Shown in pieces: positions 43,180 through 52,483 of a DNA stretch of 64,000 bases. The stretch covers positions 1 to 64,000 of the forward strand of contig CAJXZG010000008.1 of NCBI GenBank assembly GCA_913063265.1, written 5' to 3'. The DNA is from an uncultured Prolixibacteraceae bacterium. GTDB taxonomy: Bacteria; Bacteroidota; Bacteroidia; Bacteroidales; Prolixibacteraceae. Made by a program: the position numbers and the translations under genes. Under the pieces are notes generated by a model. It made no database searches. It saw only the letters and a list, made by a program, of their open reading frames with translations, and was not told where the DNA came from. Position 1 is the first letter of the stretch. The number at the start of each line of letters is the position of its first letter.

Positions 43180-45723
43180 TTAAAAGTTAACTCTTAAACC
43201 TGTTGACCATGTTCTTCCAATTCCATAATACACTTTCGCGGTTTTCCAGTCATTATCTGCTCCGTCGATTGCATCCGAAATGTATTCAGTCTCAGTTAAA
43301 TTAATAACATTTCCGAAAATTGTTGCATCAAACGGACCCATTTTAAAGTTATATCTTAGGTTGGCATCAAGTGTTCCAAAAGCAGGAACTTTCCATGGTT
43401 GCACTCCTTTTTTCTCAATGTCTCCACGTCCTGTAGGATCATAGTCGGCATAAAGATTTGCATAATAGTTATAATCCAATCCAACCTTAAATCCATCAAA
43501 CAATTCGTAATCTGCTCCAACTGCTGCAGTAGTTTGAGCTGCATCGCCTACTTTTAATCCTGCAATGTATAAATCAACAGTTCCGATTTGTTCTTCATTA
43601 TCATTAAAAATAGGAACGTCAACCAAATCATTTTGCCATTTCCAGTCACCTAAACTTGCCATACCTGTGATGTCAAGATTTTTAACAGGTTTCCATCTGA
43701 AATCCATTTCAACACCCATGTGCAAAGCATTTACGCCCTGAATGTTGGCAGAATAAAATTCTCCGTCCGGTTGTCTTACAGAACGACGGAAGAATTTGTC
43801 TTTCCAGTTGGTGTAATACGCATTTAAATTAAGTGCAAAAGTTCTGCTCTTAAAACCATAACCCGCTTCGAAAGCAATTGTTTGCTCATTTTTGGCACCT
43901 TCGTTAATTTCGTTTCTAAAGTTGATAAACACACCATCAAATTTTGGTGCCTTTTGGAAATAACCGGCATTAACAAATACATTGTGTTGTTCGTTAATGT
44001 TGTAGTTGGCACCACCTTTAACCACAAAACCCATATGGTTTACTTTAGGCGATGTTTGTTCAGGGTCGCTGTCTAAATAAGTAAAGTAGTCAATGCGTTG
44101 ATATCCTGTATTTGAAACAGAGCCTGATAAGAAAGCAGATAAATCGCCATTTGAATATTCGGCTTGTGCAAATAATCCCTGCCACGAAACAATACCATCG
44201 TTCCAGTAAGCTACTTTATCGCCAACTTTTGCAATTTTATCCGGATTGTTAATGTCCGCATCATCATATATAAATTCAGCGCCCATTAAATCAGTCATTT
44301 CACGGAAGTGTTTTCCAATGTATCTTCTTAAGTCAATACCACCACTAAGTTCCCAGTTGTCATTTAAGGTATACTGAAGATTAGAAAGAAGTCCCATCCA
44401 GTTGTGGTCGTTACGTGATGCACGCATAGCAGCCAAAGCTCCACCATTTCCGTTATCAATATTTTCCTGAACTATTCTGCCAAAATCAATTTGATCTTCT
44501 TTTTTGTAAGTGTAAAACGCATTTTGGTTTTCACCATAACCACCTGTTCCTCCACCTGTTCCAAAAGAGTAATAAGCTGATGTTGAAAGGTTCATGTTAT
44601 CATTAATGGTAAGATAGTGGTTTAAACTCATTTGCGGTTTATGATAAAAGTTCGTTCTCAAGTTATATACCTGTCCATCTTTGTATCCCCATTCCGGATT
44701 CCAACGTAATCCACGTCCGGGTTGCTGGATAGTCTCAATGGATTGAGTGCTGGAACGTTGTCCGTGACGTTGAGGAGCACCAAAAATTGTATAAGAAAGC
44801 ATTTGGTTGGTCCAACGTTTAGAAACACTTGCAAAATAACTCCATCCTTCAAATTGAGTTCCATCGGCCCAACCATTTCCCGTGGTGCGGGCACCTGAAA
44901 AAGACAGAGCCCAGCCATTATCACTTAACCCGGTAGAAACTGTCATGGATGCTTTTTTATAGCCGTCATTACCAATAGCAGTATAAATCGAGCCTCCTTT
45001 TTCAGCATCAGTAGTTTTGGTAATTACATTGATTGTTCCACCAACCGAACCAATAGAAAGTTTAGAAGCACCCAGACCACGTTGTACCTGCATTGTGCGT
45101 GTAACTTCCGACAATCCGGCCCAGTTACTCCAGTATACCCAGCCGTTTTCCATATCGTTTACCGGTATACCATTAATCATTACCGCCATATTGGTCATGT
45201 CAAAACCACGAATATTAATACGCGAATCTCCAAATCCTCCACCTTGTTTTGTGGCATAAACACCAGGTGTTGATTTTAAAATTTCAGGATATTCCTGGGT
45301 TCCAAGTTTTTCAGCAATTCGCTGTGGCCCGATTGAAGAAACTGCAACCGGTGTTTTACGCTGAACCGCCACAGAAGCTAAAACCATTACTTCGTTGATA
45401 CCTACAGCATTGGTTGACAGCTGAACCTCTCCCAAATTGTTTGTTTCACCTTCAGAAACTTTTACTGTGTAAGTTTCAGAAATATAACCAATGTAAGAGA
45501 TAATAATTTTTTTATCTCCCGGATCAACCAAAAGCGAAAACTCGCCGTTAATGTCTGTAATTGTTCCATGGGTTGTCCCATCGATAACTACACTGGCTCC
45601 AATTAAAGCTTCATCCGTTTCAGCATCTACAACAATCCCGGTTATTGTTCCCTGGGCAAAAGTTGCAACTGCAATTAGACTCAGAAAAGCCATCATTACA
45701 AATGACAAAATTGTTTTTCTCAT
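43180..45723 (-). CDS. TonB-dependent receptor with carboxypeptidase-like N-terminal domain
   Basis: An 847-residue outer-membrane transporter. Signal peptide (SLIAVATFAQ), carboxypeptidase-regulatory-like domain (about 25-110, GIVVDAETDEALIGASVVI), plug (about 115-240, INIRGFDMTNMAVMINGIPV) and beta-barrel ending in Phe (LRVNF). It is not of the long SusC type (no RGGSS-type plug, no SusD). Its only companion is the repeat lipoprotein 14 bases downstream. The plug text resembles receptors for siderophores, metals or small carbohydrates. The long 790-bp gap upstream gives room for regulation, but no strong promoter was found for it (CAAATTTA at 45987-45994 is a weak -7 candidate). Confidence 0.92.
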   Translation of the reverse strand: MRKTILSFVMMAFLSLIAVATFAQGTITGIVVDAETDEALIGASVVIDGTTHGTITDINGEFSLLVDPGDKKIIISYIGYISETYTVKVSEGETNNLGEVQLSTNAVGINEVMVLASVAVQRKTPVAVSSIGPQRIAEKLGTQEYPEILKSTPGVYATKQGGGFGDSRINIRGFDMTNMAVMINGIPVNDMENGWVYWSNWAGLSEVTRTMQVQRGLGASKLSIGSVGGTINVITKTTDAEKGGSIYTAIGNDGYKKASMTVSTGLSDNGWALSFSGARTTGNGWADGTQFEGWSYFASVSKRWTNQMLSYTIFGAPQRHGQRSSTQSIETIQQPGRGLRWNPEWGYKDGQVYNLRTNFYHKPQMSLNHYLTINDNMNLSTSAYYSFGTGGGTGGYGENQNAFYTYKKEDQIDFGRIVQENIDNGNGGALAAMRASRNDHNWMGLLSNLQYTLNDNWELSGGIDLRRYIGKHFREMTDLMGAEFIYDDADINNPDKIAKVGDKVAYWNDGIVSWQGLFAQAEYSNGDLSAFLSGSVSNTGYQRIDYFTYLDSDPEQTSPKVNHMGFVVKGGANYNINEQHNVFVNAGYFQKAPKFDGVFINFRNEINEGAKNEQTIAFEAGYGFKSRTFALNLNAYYTNWKDKFFRRSVRQPDGEFYSANIQGVNALHMGVEMDFRWKPVKNLDITGMASLGDWKWQNDLVDVPIFNDNEEQIGTVDLYIAGLKVGDAAQTTAAVGADYELFDGFKVGLDYNYYANLYADYDPTGRGDIEKKGVQPWKVPAFGTLDANLRYNFKMGPFDATIFGNVINLTETEYISDAIDGADNDWKTAKVYYGIGRTWSTGLRVNF

Positions 45724-46289
45724 AAAACTGGATTTTAGTTAAAATATTAAATATTAGAATTTGTATTAATTGAAATAAATTTTGGAACTTCTATAATTAA
45801 TTATGTTTTGTAAGGTTATTTTCTTTGTATTTGTTTCAAATTATTTCCTTTCAAATGGGCTTTAAAACACAAGCTAAATTTATGTTAACAACACTTTTGA
45901 AGTTTAATGTAAAACAAGCTTTTTGTTATCAAATAATGGTTAATTCGAGATTAATTTTATTTTAAATTTCAGCAACTGAATTTCAGCAAATTTACAGGTA
46001 CCACCAAATTCAAAATATGATATTTATTAAAGGTTTTAAACGACTTTTAAACACAATGTTAACAATTTGGATTTTGGATTAGCATGGGTATTTTTTTGAA
46101 TTGCAAGAAATAATTTATCTAAAATAAGATTCTATTTGAACAGAATCGAGCATAATATTTTCAAAAAATGTTAGGGAAAAAAGCCAAATCACACAGGGGA
46201 GAAAAAAAAATGCAATTTTTTATATCCGCGTAAAGTACAGTAAATCAATCATAAAAGACGAAAGTGATAAAATATTTTTAAAAAATATG
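45724..46289. other. Intergenic region upstream of the TonB receptor and the PadR operon
   Basis: AT-rich, about 570 bp, with no protein-like frame, tRNA or clear terminator. A weak minus-strand -7 candidate (45987-45994) may serve the TonB receptor. Runs of A and T are frequent. The operator and promoter of the PadR operon follow directly. Confidence 0.4.
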
Positions 46290-46310
46290 GTACTTTGTGT
46301 TGCATAGTAC
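46290..46310 (+). promoter_or_regulatory. Probable PadR operator (imperfect palindrome)
   Basis: GTACTTTG (46290-46297) and CATAGTAC (46303-46310) are inverted, matching at 7 of 8 positions with a 5-base centre. The right half overlaps the -33 region of the promoter below, the position expected for a repressor. The regulator is encoded in the same operon. Confidence 0.6.
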
Positions 46311-46331
46311 TAAAAAAATATAATATATTTG
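46300..46331 (+). promoter_or_regulatory. Promoter of the small-acidic-protein/PadR/PspC operon
   Basis: TTG (46300-46302), a 21-base spacer and TATATTTG (46324-46331) match the Bacteroidota -33/-7 consensus. Transcription would start near 46338, leaving a 176-base A-rich leader before the first gene. Confidence 0.65.
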
Positions 46332-46513
46332 TATAGCCAATAACGAGGTAAATTATAGTAGCATATTAAAAAAAGTTCTTTACAAGTTGTAACGTTTTAA
46401 AATATTCAACGTCATAAGATTGAAAAACATAACGACATGTAAATAATTTTACAGAAAACGAAAACAGAAAAACAAGAAACAAAAAGAAAACAACGTAATT
46501 AAAAAACAAAGCC

Positions 46514-46945
46514 ATGAAAACAAAAAACAATGTTCAGAAAACAGTTTTACGAACAGCAGCCGTAATTGTAAGTTTTGTACTTATAAGTTTTACAGTAGCC
46601 GCACAGGGTTTCTGGAAAACAATTTTAGCCAACAGCAGTTTTAACCAAATTGCACTGGCTATGGCAGAAACTCCAAATCAGGATGATGTTTCAATCTTGG
46701 AAACAGAAAACAACACCAGTGTTTATTTTATTGATCAGGATATGGATCCTGAATTGGAAATAGAAGATTGGATGATTGAAACTGCAAATTTTGGTGCAGA
46801 ATATCTTCTTGAGACAGAAACAGAAAATGAATTGGAAGTAGAAGAATGGATGTTGAATGAAGATTTATTTTTGGATAATGAGAATACTGAAAGTCCAATG
46901 GTTCTTGAAAGCTGGATGACAAGCGAAAAAGTTTGGAACAACTAA
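46514..46945 (+). CDS. Small acidic exported protein with repeated E-x-W-M motifs
   Basis: A 143-residue protein of unknown family. A signal peptide (about 1-30, VLISFTVAAQ) is followed by a short helix and a very acidic tail. The tail has three related units: LEIEDWM (81-87), LEVEEWM (107-113) and VLESWM (130-135), with Trp spaced 26 and 22 residues apart. It is the first gene of the unit with PadR and PspC genes, 59 bases before the PadR gene. A role in envelope stress or as a ligand of the membrane complex is possible but not shown. No homologue name can be given. Confidence 0.75.
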   Translation: MKTKNNVQKTVLRTAAVIVSFVLISFTVAAQGFWKTILANSSFNQIALAMAETPNQDDVSILETENNTSVYFIDQDMDPELEIEDWMIETANFGAEYLLETETENELEVEEWMLNEDLFLDNENTESPMVLESWMTSEKVWNN

Positions 46946-47004
46946 AACATCCCCGAAGACCTGATTAAGTATAAAAACCTTTTTAATTAAGAAAAGATAT
47001 CGTA

Positions 47005-47337
47005 ATGAAGATAGAAAATACAAAAGCACAGATGAGGAAAGGAGTTCTGGAATATTGCATTTTGCTTGTTCTTGATGGCAAACCTCTCTATGCAAGTGAT
47101 ATTATTAAGGGCCTGAAAGAGGCTAAAATGATAGTGGTTGAAGGAACACTGTATCCTTTACTTACCAGGTTGAAAAATACAGGTTTTTTGGCATACCGTT
47201 GGGAGGAATCTACACAGGGGCCTCCGCGAAAGTATTATGAACTAACGGATAGTGGAAGAAAATTTTTAAGCGAATTGGAAGAATCATGGACCGAACTGGT
47301 TGATGCAGTCGAGCAAGTAAGGACAAAAAAAGCGTAA
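47005..47337 (+). CDS. PadR-family transcriptional regulator
   Basis: A 110-residue winged-helix repressor. KGVLEYCILLVLDGKPLYAS, VEGTLYPLLTRLKNTGFLAYRWE and PPRKYYELTDSGRKFL are the standard PadR helix-turn-helix and wing landmarks, and the C-terminal helix serves dimerisation. Several PadR members respond to membrane-active compounds (family knowledge). Genes before and after it are co-directional, and a palindrome matching its likely operator overlaps the upstream promoter, so autoregulation is likely. Confidence 0.93.
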   Translation: MKIENTKAQMRKGVLEYCILLVLDGKPLYASDIIKGLKEAKMIVVEGTLYPLLTRLKNTGFLAYRWEESTQGPPRKYYELTDSGRKFLSELEESWTELVDAVEQVRTKKA

Positions 47338-47377
47338 CTTTTATTCAAAAGGAATCAATAGCAAAAATTAGAACGAA

Positions 47378-48952
47378 ATGAAAAAAACTTTCACCATAAA
47401 TATAAGCGGCACCGTTTTTCACATTGAAGAAGATGCCTATGAAGTGTTACAAAAATACCTGGTAAATCTTAAAAACCATTTTGGATCGAGCGAAGAAGGA
47501 AAAGAAATTCTTGCCGATATTGAAGCAAGAATTGCAGAAATTTTTATTGAAAAATCGGACAGCGTCCATAAAGTGGTTTCTATTGATATGGTAAACAGTG
47601 CCATTGAAATAATGGGAACTCCGGAAGATTTTGCTGAAGAAGAAAGCGAACAGGAATACGAACCAACTGTTGAATCGAAACGCAAACGAAGATTATATCG
47701 CGACCCTGATCACCGTGTACTGGGAGGTGTTTGTGGTGGACTTGGTGCTTTCTTCAATATGGATCCTGTAATTTTACGAATCATTTTTGTTGCGCTCTTT
47801 TTTATTACTGCAGGAGTTGCAATACCAGCATACATAATTCTTTGGATTGCTGTTCCTAAAGCAAAAAATACAGCCCAACGCCTGGAAATGCGGGGGCAGG
47901 AAGCTACGGTTAAAAACATTGAGAAATCGATAAAAGAAGAAATTAGCGAAGTAAAAGAAAGCTACAGAAAGTTTAAAGAGTCGGATACCTATGCTAAAGG
48001 GAAAAAAGGAGTGGCCACGGCAGGCGATGTTACTTACAATGTATTTAAAGTCATACTAAGAATTTTGGTAATTGTAATTGGTGTTGTTCTTATTATTTCC
48101 GGATTTTTGGGTCTTCTCGGATTCATTTCATCAATGGTAATCGGGCATTCATTTGTTAGTGACTGGCCAATGATTTGGAGTCCCGAGTTTCAGGTTCCGG
48201 GTTTCTTAGACCATTTTGTAAGTCCGGGAACAGTAACTTTTGGAATGATTGCTGCCGGATTATTGGTTGGCATACCCCTTTTGGCGATGTTATTTATAGG
48301 AACCAAACTTGTATTTCGTTATAAAACCAACAATACAGCAATTGGTTTATCGGCAGTGGCAGTGTGGTTTATAGCCTTGTTTGCTCTTATAACAGTTGGA
48401 TTTGGGCAATTGGGCAATTATAAAAACAGAGCAACATTTACCGAAACAAAAACAATTTCCTGCGACTCATGTCAAACATTAACCTTGAATCTTGGTGAGG
48501 ATTTGTATGAGGATTACGCAAAGCTTGATTTTGAAATTGAGGACATTAAAGTGGCAGTTGTTGATGGTGAAGAAGTTATGCTGGGAGAGGTGAGACTCGA
48601 TGTTGAAAAATCAGGCAGCGATGAATTTGTTGTTACGGTTAAAAAAGCATCCCGAGGAAAAACACGTGAGGATGCAAGAGATACAGCTGAAGATATAATA
48701 TATCGATTTGACTTAAAAGATTCAACGGTAGTTTTTGATCCCTATTTTATTCTTGAAAAGGATGATAAATACAGGGCGCAGGAGGTGAATATAACTGTAA
48801 AAGTTCCGGAAGGTAAATCAATTTATTTAGGTGAAAATATGGTCTCAATTATTCATGACATTGAAAATGTCTCAAATACGTGGGATGGCGATATGGTTGG
48901 TAAAACATGGATAATGAAACCTGAAGGATTAACATTGGTGGAAGAAAAATAA
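47378..48952 (+). CDS. PspC-domain multi-span membrane protein
   Basis: A 524-residue inner-membrane protein. Residues 1-95 form an N-terminal cytoplasmic domain with a helix (EGKEILADIEARIAEIF) found in many Bacteroidota PspC proteins. The PspC domain (about 105-170) has RDPDHRVLGGVCGGLGAFF and the membrane span IPAYIILWIAVP. A coiled linker follows, then three further hydrophobic spans (about 225-345) and a C-terminal beta-rich domain (375-524). PspC senses or relays envelope stress (knowledge from enterics). Forty bases after the PadR gene, it should be its regulated partner. Confidence 0.93.
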   Translation: MKKTFTINISGTVFHIEEDAYEVLQKYLVNLKNHFGSSEEGKEILADIEARIAEIFIEKSDSVHKVVSIDMVNSAIEIMGTPEDFAEEESEQEYEPTVESKRKRRLYRDPDHRVLGGVCGGLGAFFNMDPVILRIIFVALFFITAGVAIPAYIILWIAVPKAKNTAQRLEMRGQEATVKNIEKSIKEEISEVKESYRKFKESDTYAKGKKGVATAGDVTYNVFKVILRILVIVIGVVLIISGFLGLLGFISSMVIGHSFVSDWPMIWSPEFQVPGFLDHFVSPGTVTFGMIAAGLLVGIPLLAMLFIGTKLVFRYKTNNTAIGLSAVAVWFIALFALITVGFGQLGNYKNRATFTETKTISCDSCQTLTLNLGEDLYEDYAKLDFEIEDIKVAVVDGEEVMLGEVRLDVEKSGSDEFVVTVKKASRGKTREDARDTAEDIIYRFDLKDSTVVFDPYFILEKDDKYRAQEVNITVKVPEGKSIYLGENMVSIIHDIENVSNTWDGDMVGKTWIMKPEGLTLVEEK

Positions 48953-49060
48953 ATTTTTAAACAGCATATAATCCATGTCTCGATAATAACAGGCATGGAT
49001 TTATTTTGGTTATTTATCGACAATCTCAAAGCAACATTTAAACAACAGAAAACAACAAAA

Positions 49061-49567
49061 ATGAAAACAATCTCAACAATTTTTTTGGTAATACTTTTTA
49101 TGGCATCTCAAACAGTGTCGGCACAAAGTAAATCTTATAAAATGTATGATGCCTTTTCGAACAAAGATGGTGTTTCAAATTTTTCCTTTTCAAAAAATAT
49201 GATTGATGCAATTGATATAGATTTGGGCGATGATGATGAGGAAAAATCTGTTACCGGTGATTTAACACAAATCAGATTTATGTCTTATAATCCTGAAAAA
49301 GGAGACTTGACAGGTCCGCAGTTTCTAAAAAAAGCAATTTCTTATTTGCCAAAAACAACTTACAAAAAATTTGAGGATGATTCTGATGACGATGATGCCG
49401 AAATTTGGCTAATGAGTAAGAAAAAGAAATTTCAGGAGTGCCATGTTTTTGTAAAAAACGAAAACCAAAACGGGATGCAATTTGTAGTTTCGTTTTATGG
49501 AGATTTTACTGTAAACGATTTGAAGAAACTAAAAGAAACAGGTGAAAATTTTTCTGAAGACAACTGA
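49061..49567 (+). CDS. DUF4252-type exported protein
   Basis: A 168-residue protein with a signal peptide (MKTISTIFLVILFMASQTVSA). The chain contains KDGVSNFSFSKNMIDAI and a C-terminal VSFYGDFTVNDLKKL, matching the DUF4252 pattern. The ATG at 49061 is preferred to an in-frame ATG at 48995 because it starts the signal peptide. DUF4252 genes often sit near sigma-factor genes in Bacteroidota; none is here. It ends the PadR/PspC unit and is followed by a shared terminator. Confidence 0.75.
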   Translation: MKTISTIFLVILFMASQTVSAQSKSYKMYDAFSNKDGVSNFSFSKNMIDAIDIDLGDDDEEKSVTGDLTQIRFMSYNPEKGDLTGPQFLKKAISYLPKTTYKKFEDDSDDDDAEIWLMSKKKKFQECHVFVKNENQNGMQFVVSFYGDFTVNDLKKLKETGENFSEDN

Positions 49568-49599
49568 TAAGATTTTATCTGTATATATGAAGCAAAAAG

Positions 49600-49634
49600 A
49601 AATCCGGCGGGCAAACAGGTGCCTACCGGATTTT
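49600..49634. terminator. Bidirectional terminator between convergent operons
   Basis: AAATCCGG (49600-49607) and CCGGATTT (49626-49633) form the base of the stem and GGGCA/TGCCT the upper part. T-rich tracts flank both sides. It serves the DUF4252 gene (+) and the amylase gene (-). Confidence 0.8.
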
Positions 49635-49659
49635 CTATTCCTCTCTCTACATAGAACTA

Positions 49660-52404
49660 CTATTCTATTAAAACTTTCTTTATAATTTGTTCTTTACCCT
49701 GTATTATTTTTAAAAGAAACAGTCCTTTATTGAAATCATCAACATTAATTGTTATTAGATGATCTTCCAATGTACTGTTTTGATAAACCAATTTACCCGT
49801 AATTGAATAAATTTGAATATCAGAAATCGGGTTAGCTGTTTCAACATAAATATGCGAATTTGCAGGATTAGGATACACTAAAACTTTGTTCTCTTCCTTT
49901 ATAATTTCCCTGTTACCTGTAGGAATATCAGGTTCGCTCAGTTTCCTGGTTGAATACAACCTGAACTCTCCGGGTTTAAGCGAAATATTCTTTGGCGAAA
50001 CATCTACCTCTAGCGAATCTCCTGAAAAATATTCATAATATTTCCCGAGAGCAGGGAATTCATAGCTTGTAATATTGTTCACGATGTTAAAATTACCAAC
50101 AGCAAAAACATGTTTGTTTTCATTCGACAAACTATACCATTTGGTTTCATCCTGTAATCCGTATTCAAAATTTGAGGGATTATAAAACTCCTCATAGCTT
50201 TGTTTTAAATGATTAAGTTTCGCTATTGTATGATACAAGGCAAGACGATTTTCATCCTGTAAATAATCCCATCGAATAGGTTTGGGATTGGTGCGACAAC
50301 CGTTATTAATCGAACCATCTTCGCAATAATTTATCGAATAATCATATCCCAGTTCCCCAAATTGCCATATCATTTTTGGGCCGGGCAACGGAATTAAAAA
50401 AGTTGAATATAGTTGATTTCTTTCCAGGGCAGTTTTTAACTCTTTAATATTATAGTTGCCCTGAGATTTTCCTTCGTTCAAACTGGTAAAGGTTACTCTT
50501 TCCTCATCATGGCTTTCAGCAAAAGTTACCATTTGGTAATTGTTCCAGTTTCGTTGCCAGTTATAAGGCCAGCCTGTATCTGTATCTTCATTAATTTTAC
50601 CCGAAGCTGCATTTCTGGTAGGGTGATTCAGGTTTCCCCACAAAAATATACCGTTGTTGGCCAGAATTGTTTCTTCTGAATTTTCAGTAAAATGTTCCAG
50701 AATTATCAAAGCATCAGGTTTTCTTTTTCGGATTTCGGTTGCCATCCTGTTTAATATATCAATTCGGGCCTGGTCATGTGCCCAACCATCTCCGGGTGTA
50801 TTTGTAAATCCTTTGGTAAAATCAAAACGGAAACCATCAACATTATATTCCTTGAGCCAGTAACTGTTTACGGAATCAACAAGTTCTTTTGTTGCCTCTG
50901 ATTCATGATCAAAATCGTAACCCCATGAATAAACAGGATTTGGTGACACGACATTATACCAGGGATTTTCAGCAGTAATATTCCAGTTATTATCCATGTA
51001 CATTCTGGCAAACGGACTTTGGCCATAACTGTGATTTAAAACCATGTCGATAACAACGGCAATACCACGTTTGTGACACTCATCGATAAGTTTTTTTAAC
51101 TCGTTTTTTGGACCATAATATTTGTCGGGGGCAAAATAGAATGAGGTATTGTAACCCCAGCTAATGTTTCCTTCAAATTCGTTGACAGGCATTAATTCCA
51201 ATACATTAACACCTAAATTTTCTAAATAATCCAGTTTTTCAAGTACTGCTTTAAAGGTATGTTCTTCCGTAAAATCGCGAATCAGCAATTCATAAATAAT
51301 CATTTTGTTGGATTCGGGCGTTTGAAAATTGGAAACTTCCCAGTTATAAGGAACTTGTCCGGTTTGAAGTACCGATGCAATTTCTGTGGTTTTTCCGCTT
51401 GGGTAAGAAATTAATCCCGGATATGTTGTTTCATCGATATAATGATCATTCCAGGGATCCGAAGTTTTTTCAGTGTAAGGATCTGCGATGTGTAAGTTGC
51501 CATCAATTAAATATTGAAAAATGTATTCTTTACCTTTTTCTAAACCATCGATTTCGAGCCAGAAATAATCGCCATCCTTTTTCATCTGGTGTTCATTGGT
51601 CATTTGCCAATTGTTGAAATCGCCAATTACAAACACATTCTTTTTAAAAGGTGCCCATAAAACCAGGGCTGCTTTGTTATCTGACAAATAGTTGATTCCT
51701 TTTCTGTAGGCAGCGGGTTTGGGTTCGGTAATTGGTTCTCCTATAACAGAAATTGTAACTGTGTCTCTAATTGTTTCTTCATTTTTACTGGCTTCAGCAT
51801 AAATATTATAACTACCGGTTTCGGTGAATGTGTAATTTTCAGAAATTACTGAACCTGTTGTTTCTTTTATTAAAGTCTCATTTATAAAAAGTCTGAGGTT
51901 CGCTTCCTGAGTTGAAGCAGCGGTAATTAAAACAGCTTCGTTTTGATTAAGTGTTGAATTGTTTGAAGGTTGAGTAATGTTTACTATGAAGCTTTCCGGA
52001 TAGACTTTTTCTGACAAATTGTTTGTTTGTTTTCCTCCATCAGCCGAACGAAAAACAAACAAAATTTCAGTCACTATTTCATTTTCCGGAACAGCGTAAA
52101 ATGAATTAATGTCGGGAGAGATGACAAATTCATATATCCCATTTCCTAAATGTGTAAGTTTGGGTTGCACTGCATTATCTCCCCAGTTTCCGATAACATA
52201 TTGCCATTCCTCTTTTCCTTCAATCCGAACTCCCGTATGTGCATATAAATCACCTGTATAAAATCCGAGTCTGTCCTCTTCTGCAGAATTAAAAGTAATG
52301 GTAACTTTTTGAGTTGCAACAGGTAATTCCGGAACAGTTGTGGTTTGAGAAAGACTTATAAAACTTGCTAAAACAAAATTGAGTATAAAAAGGAAACGAG
52401 ACAT
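49660..52404 (-). CDS. T9SS-targeted GH13 alpha-amylase-family enzyme
   Basis: A 914-residue secreted starch-degrading enzyme. In order: signal peptide (ASFISLSQ), an N-terminal starch-module-like domain (about 25-150), an Ig-like stretch, a CBM48-like domain (about 240-335, VFVIGDFNNWQM), the GH13 barrel and a T9SS sorting domain (VYPNPANSHIYVE, last ~80 residues). Catalytic residues: nucleophile D528 in GFRFDFTKGF, acid/base E570 in IILEHF, and D633 in ESHDEERV. Region I is VIDMVLNH. In Bacteroides the surface amylase SusG is a lipoprotein; here the enzyme carries a T9SS signal instead. It lies downstream of susF with a hairpin between. Confidence 0.93.
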   Translation of the reverse strand: MSRFLFILNFVLASFISLSQTTTVPELPVATQKVTITFNSAEEDRLGFYTGDLYAHTGVRIEGKEEWQYVIGNWGDNAVQPKLTHLGNGIYEFVISPDINSFYAVPENEIVTEILFVFRSADGGKQTNNLSEKVYPESFIVNITQPSNNSTLNQNEAVLITAASTQEANLRLFINETLIKETTGSVISENYTFTETGSYNIYAEASKNEETIRDTVTISVIGEPITEPKPAAYRKGINYLSDNKAALVLWAPFKKNVFVIGDFNNWQMTNEHQMKKDGDYFWLEIDGLEKGKEYIFQYLIDGNLHIADPYTEKTSDPWNDHYIDETTYPGLISYPSGKTTEIASVLQTGQVPYNWEVSNFQTPESNKMIIYELLIRDFTEEHTFKAVLEKLDYLENLGVNVLELMPVNEFEGNISWGYNTSFYFAPDKYYGPKNELKKLIDECHKRGIAVVIDMVLNHSYGQSPFARMYMDNNWNITAENPWYNVVSPNPVYSWGYDFDHESEATKELVDSVNSYWLKEYNVDGFRFDFTKGFTNTPGDGWAHDQARIDILNRMATEIRKRKPDALIILEHFTENSEETILANNGIFLWGNLNHPTRNAASGKINEDTDTGWPYNWQRNWNNYQMVTFAESHDEERVTFTSLNEGKSQGNYNIKELKTALERNQLYSTFLIPLPGPKMIWQFGELGYDYSINYCEDGSINNGCRTNPKPIRWDYLQDENRLALYHTIAKLNHLKQSYEEFYNPSNFEYGLQDETKWYSLSNENKHVFAVGNFNIVNNITSYEFPALGKYYEYFSGDSLEVDVSPKNISLKPGEFRLYSTRKLSEPDIPTGNREIIKEENKVLVYPNPANSHIYVETANPISDIQIYSITGKLVYQNSTLEDHLITINVDDFNKGLFLLKIIQGKEQIIKKVLIE

Positions 52405-52419
52405 TGTTATAAAAGTTAA

Positions 52420-52451
52420 AGAACCCCTTCATTAAAATCTGAAGGGGTTCT
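52420..52451 (-). terminator. Perfect hairpin between susF and the amylase gene
   Basis: AGAACCCCTTCA (52420-52431) and TGAAGGGGTTCT (52440-52451) form a 12-bp perfect stem with an 8-base loop. On the minus strand it is followed by a short T-rich tract. It could be a partial terminator that lowers amylase expression relative to the binding proteins, or an mRNA-stabilising processing site. Confidence 0.65.
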
Positions 52452-52483
52452 AAATGTTTAAAATGTGTATTATTAAATTCCAA

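Noticed and set aside
46138-46513. A tRNA or small RNA gene in the PadR operon leader
   Set aside because: No cloverleaf or strong structured element was visible; the stretch is simply A/T-rich.
48995-49060. Upstream ATG extension of the DUF4252 gene
   Set aside because: The extension precedes and would bury the signal peptide that starts at 49061.
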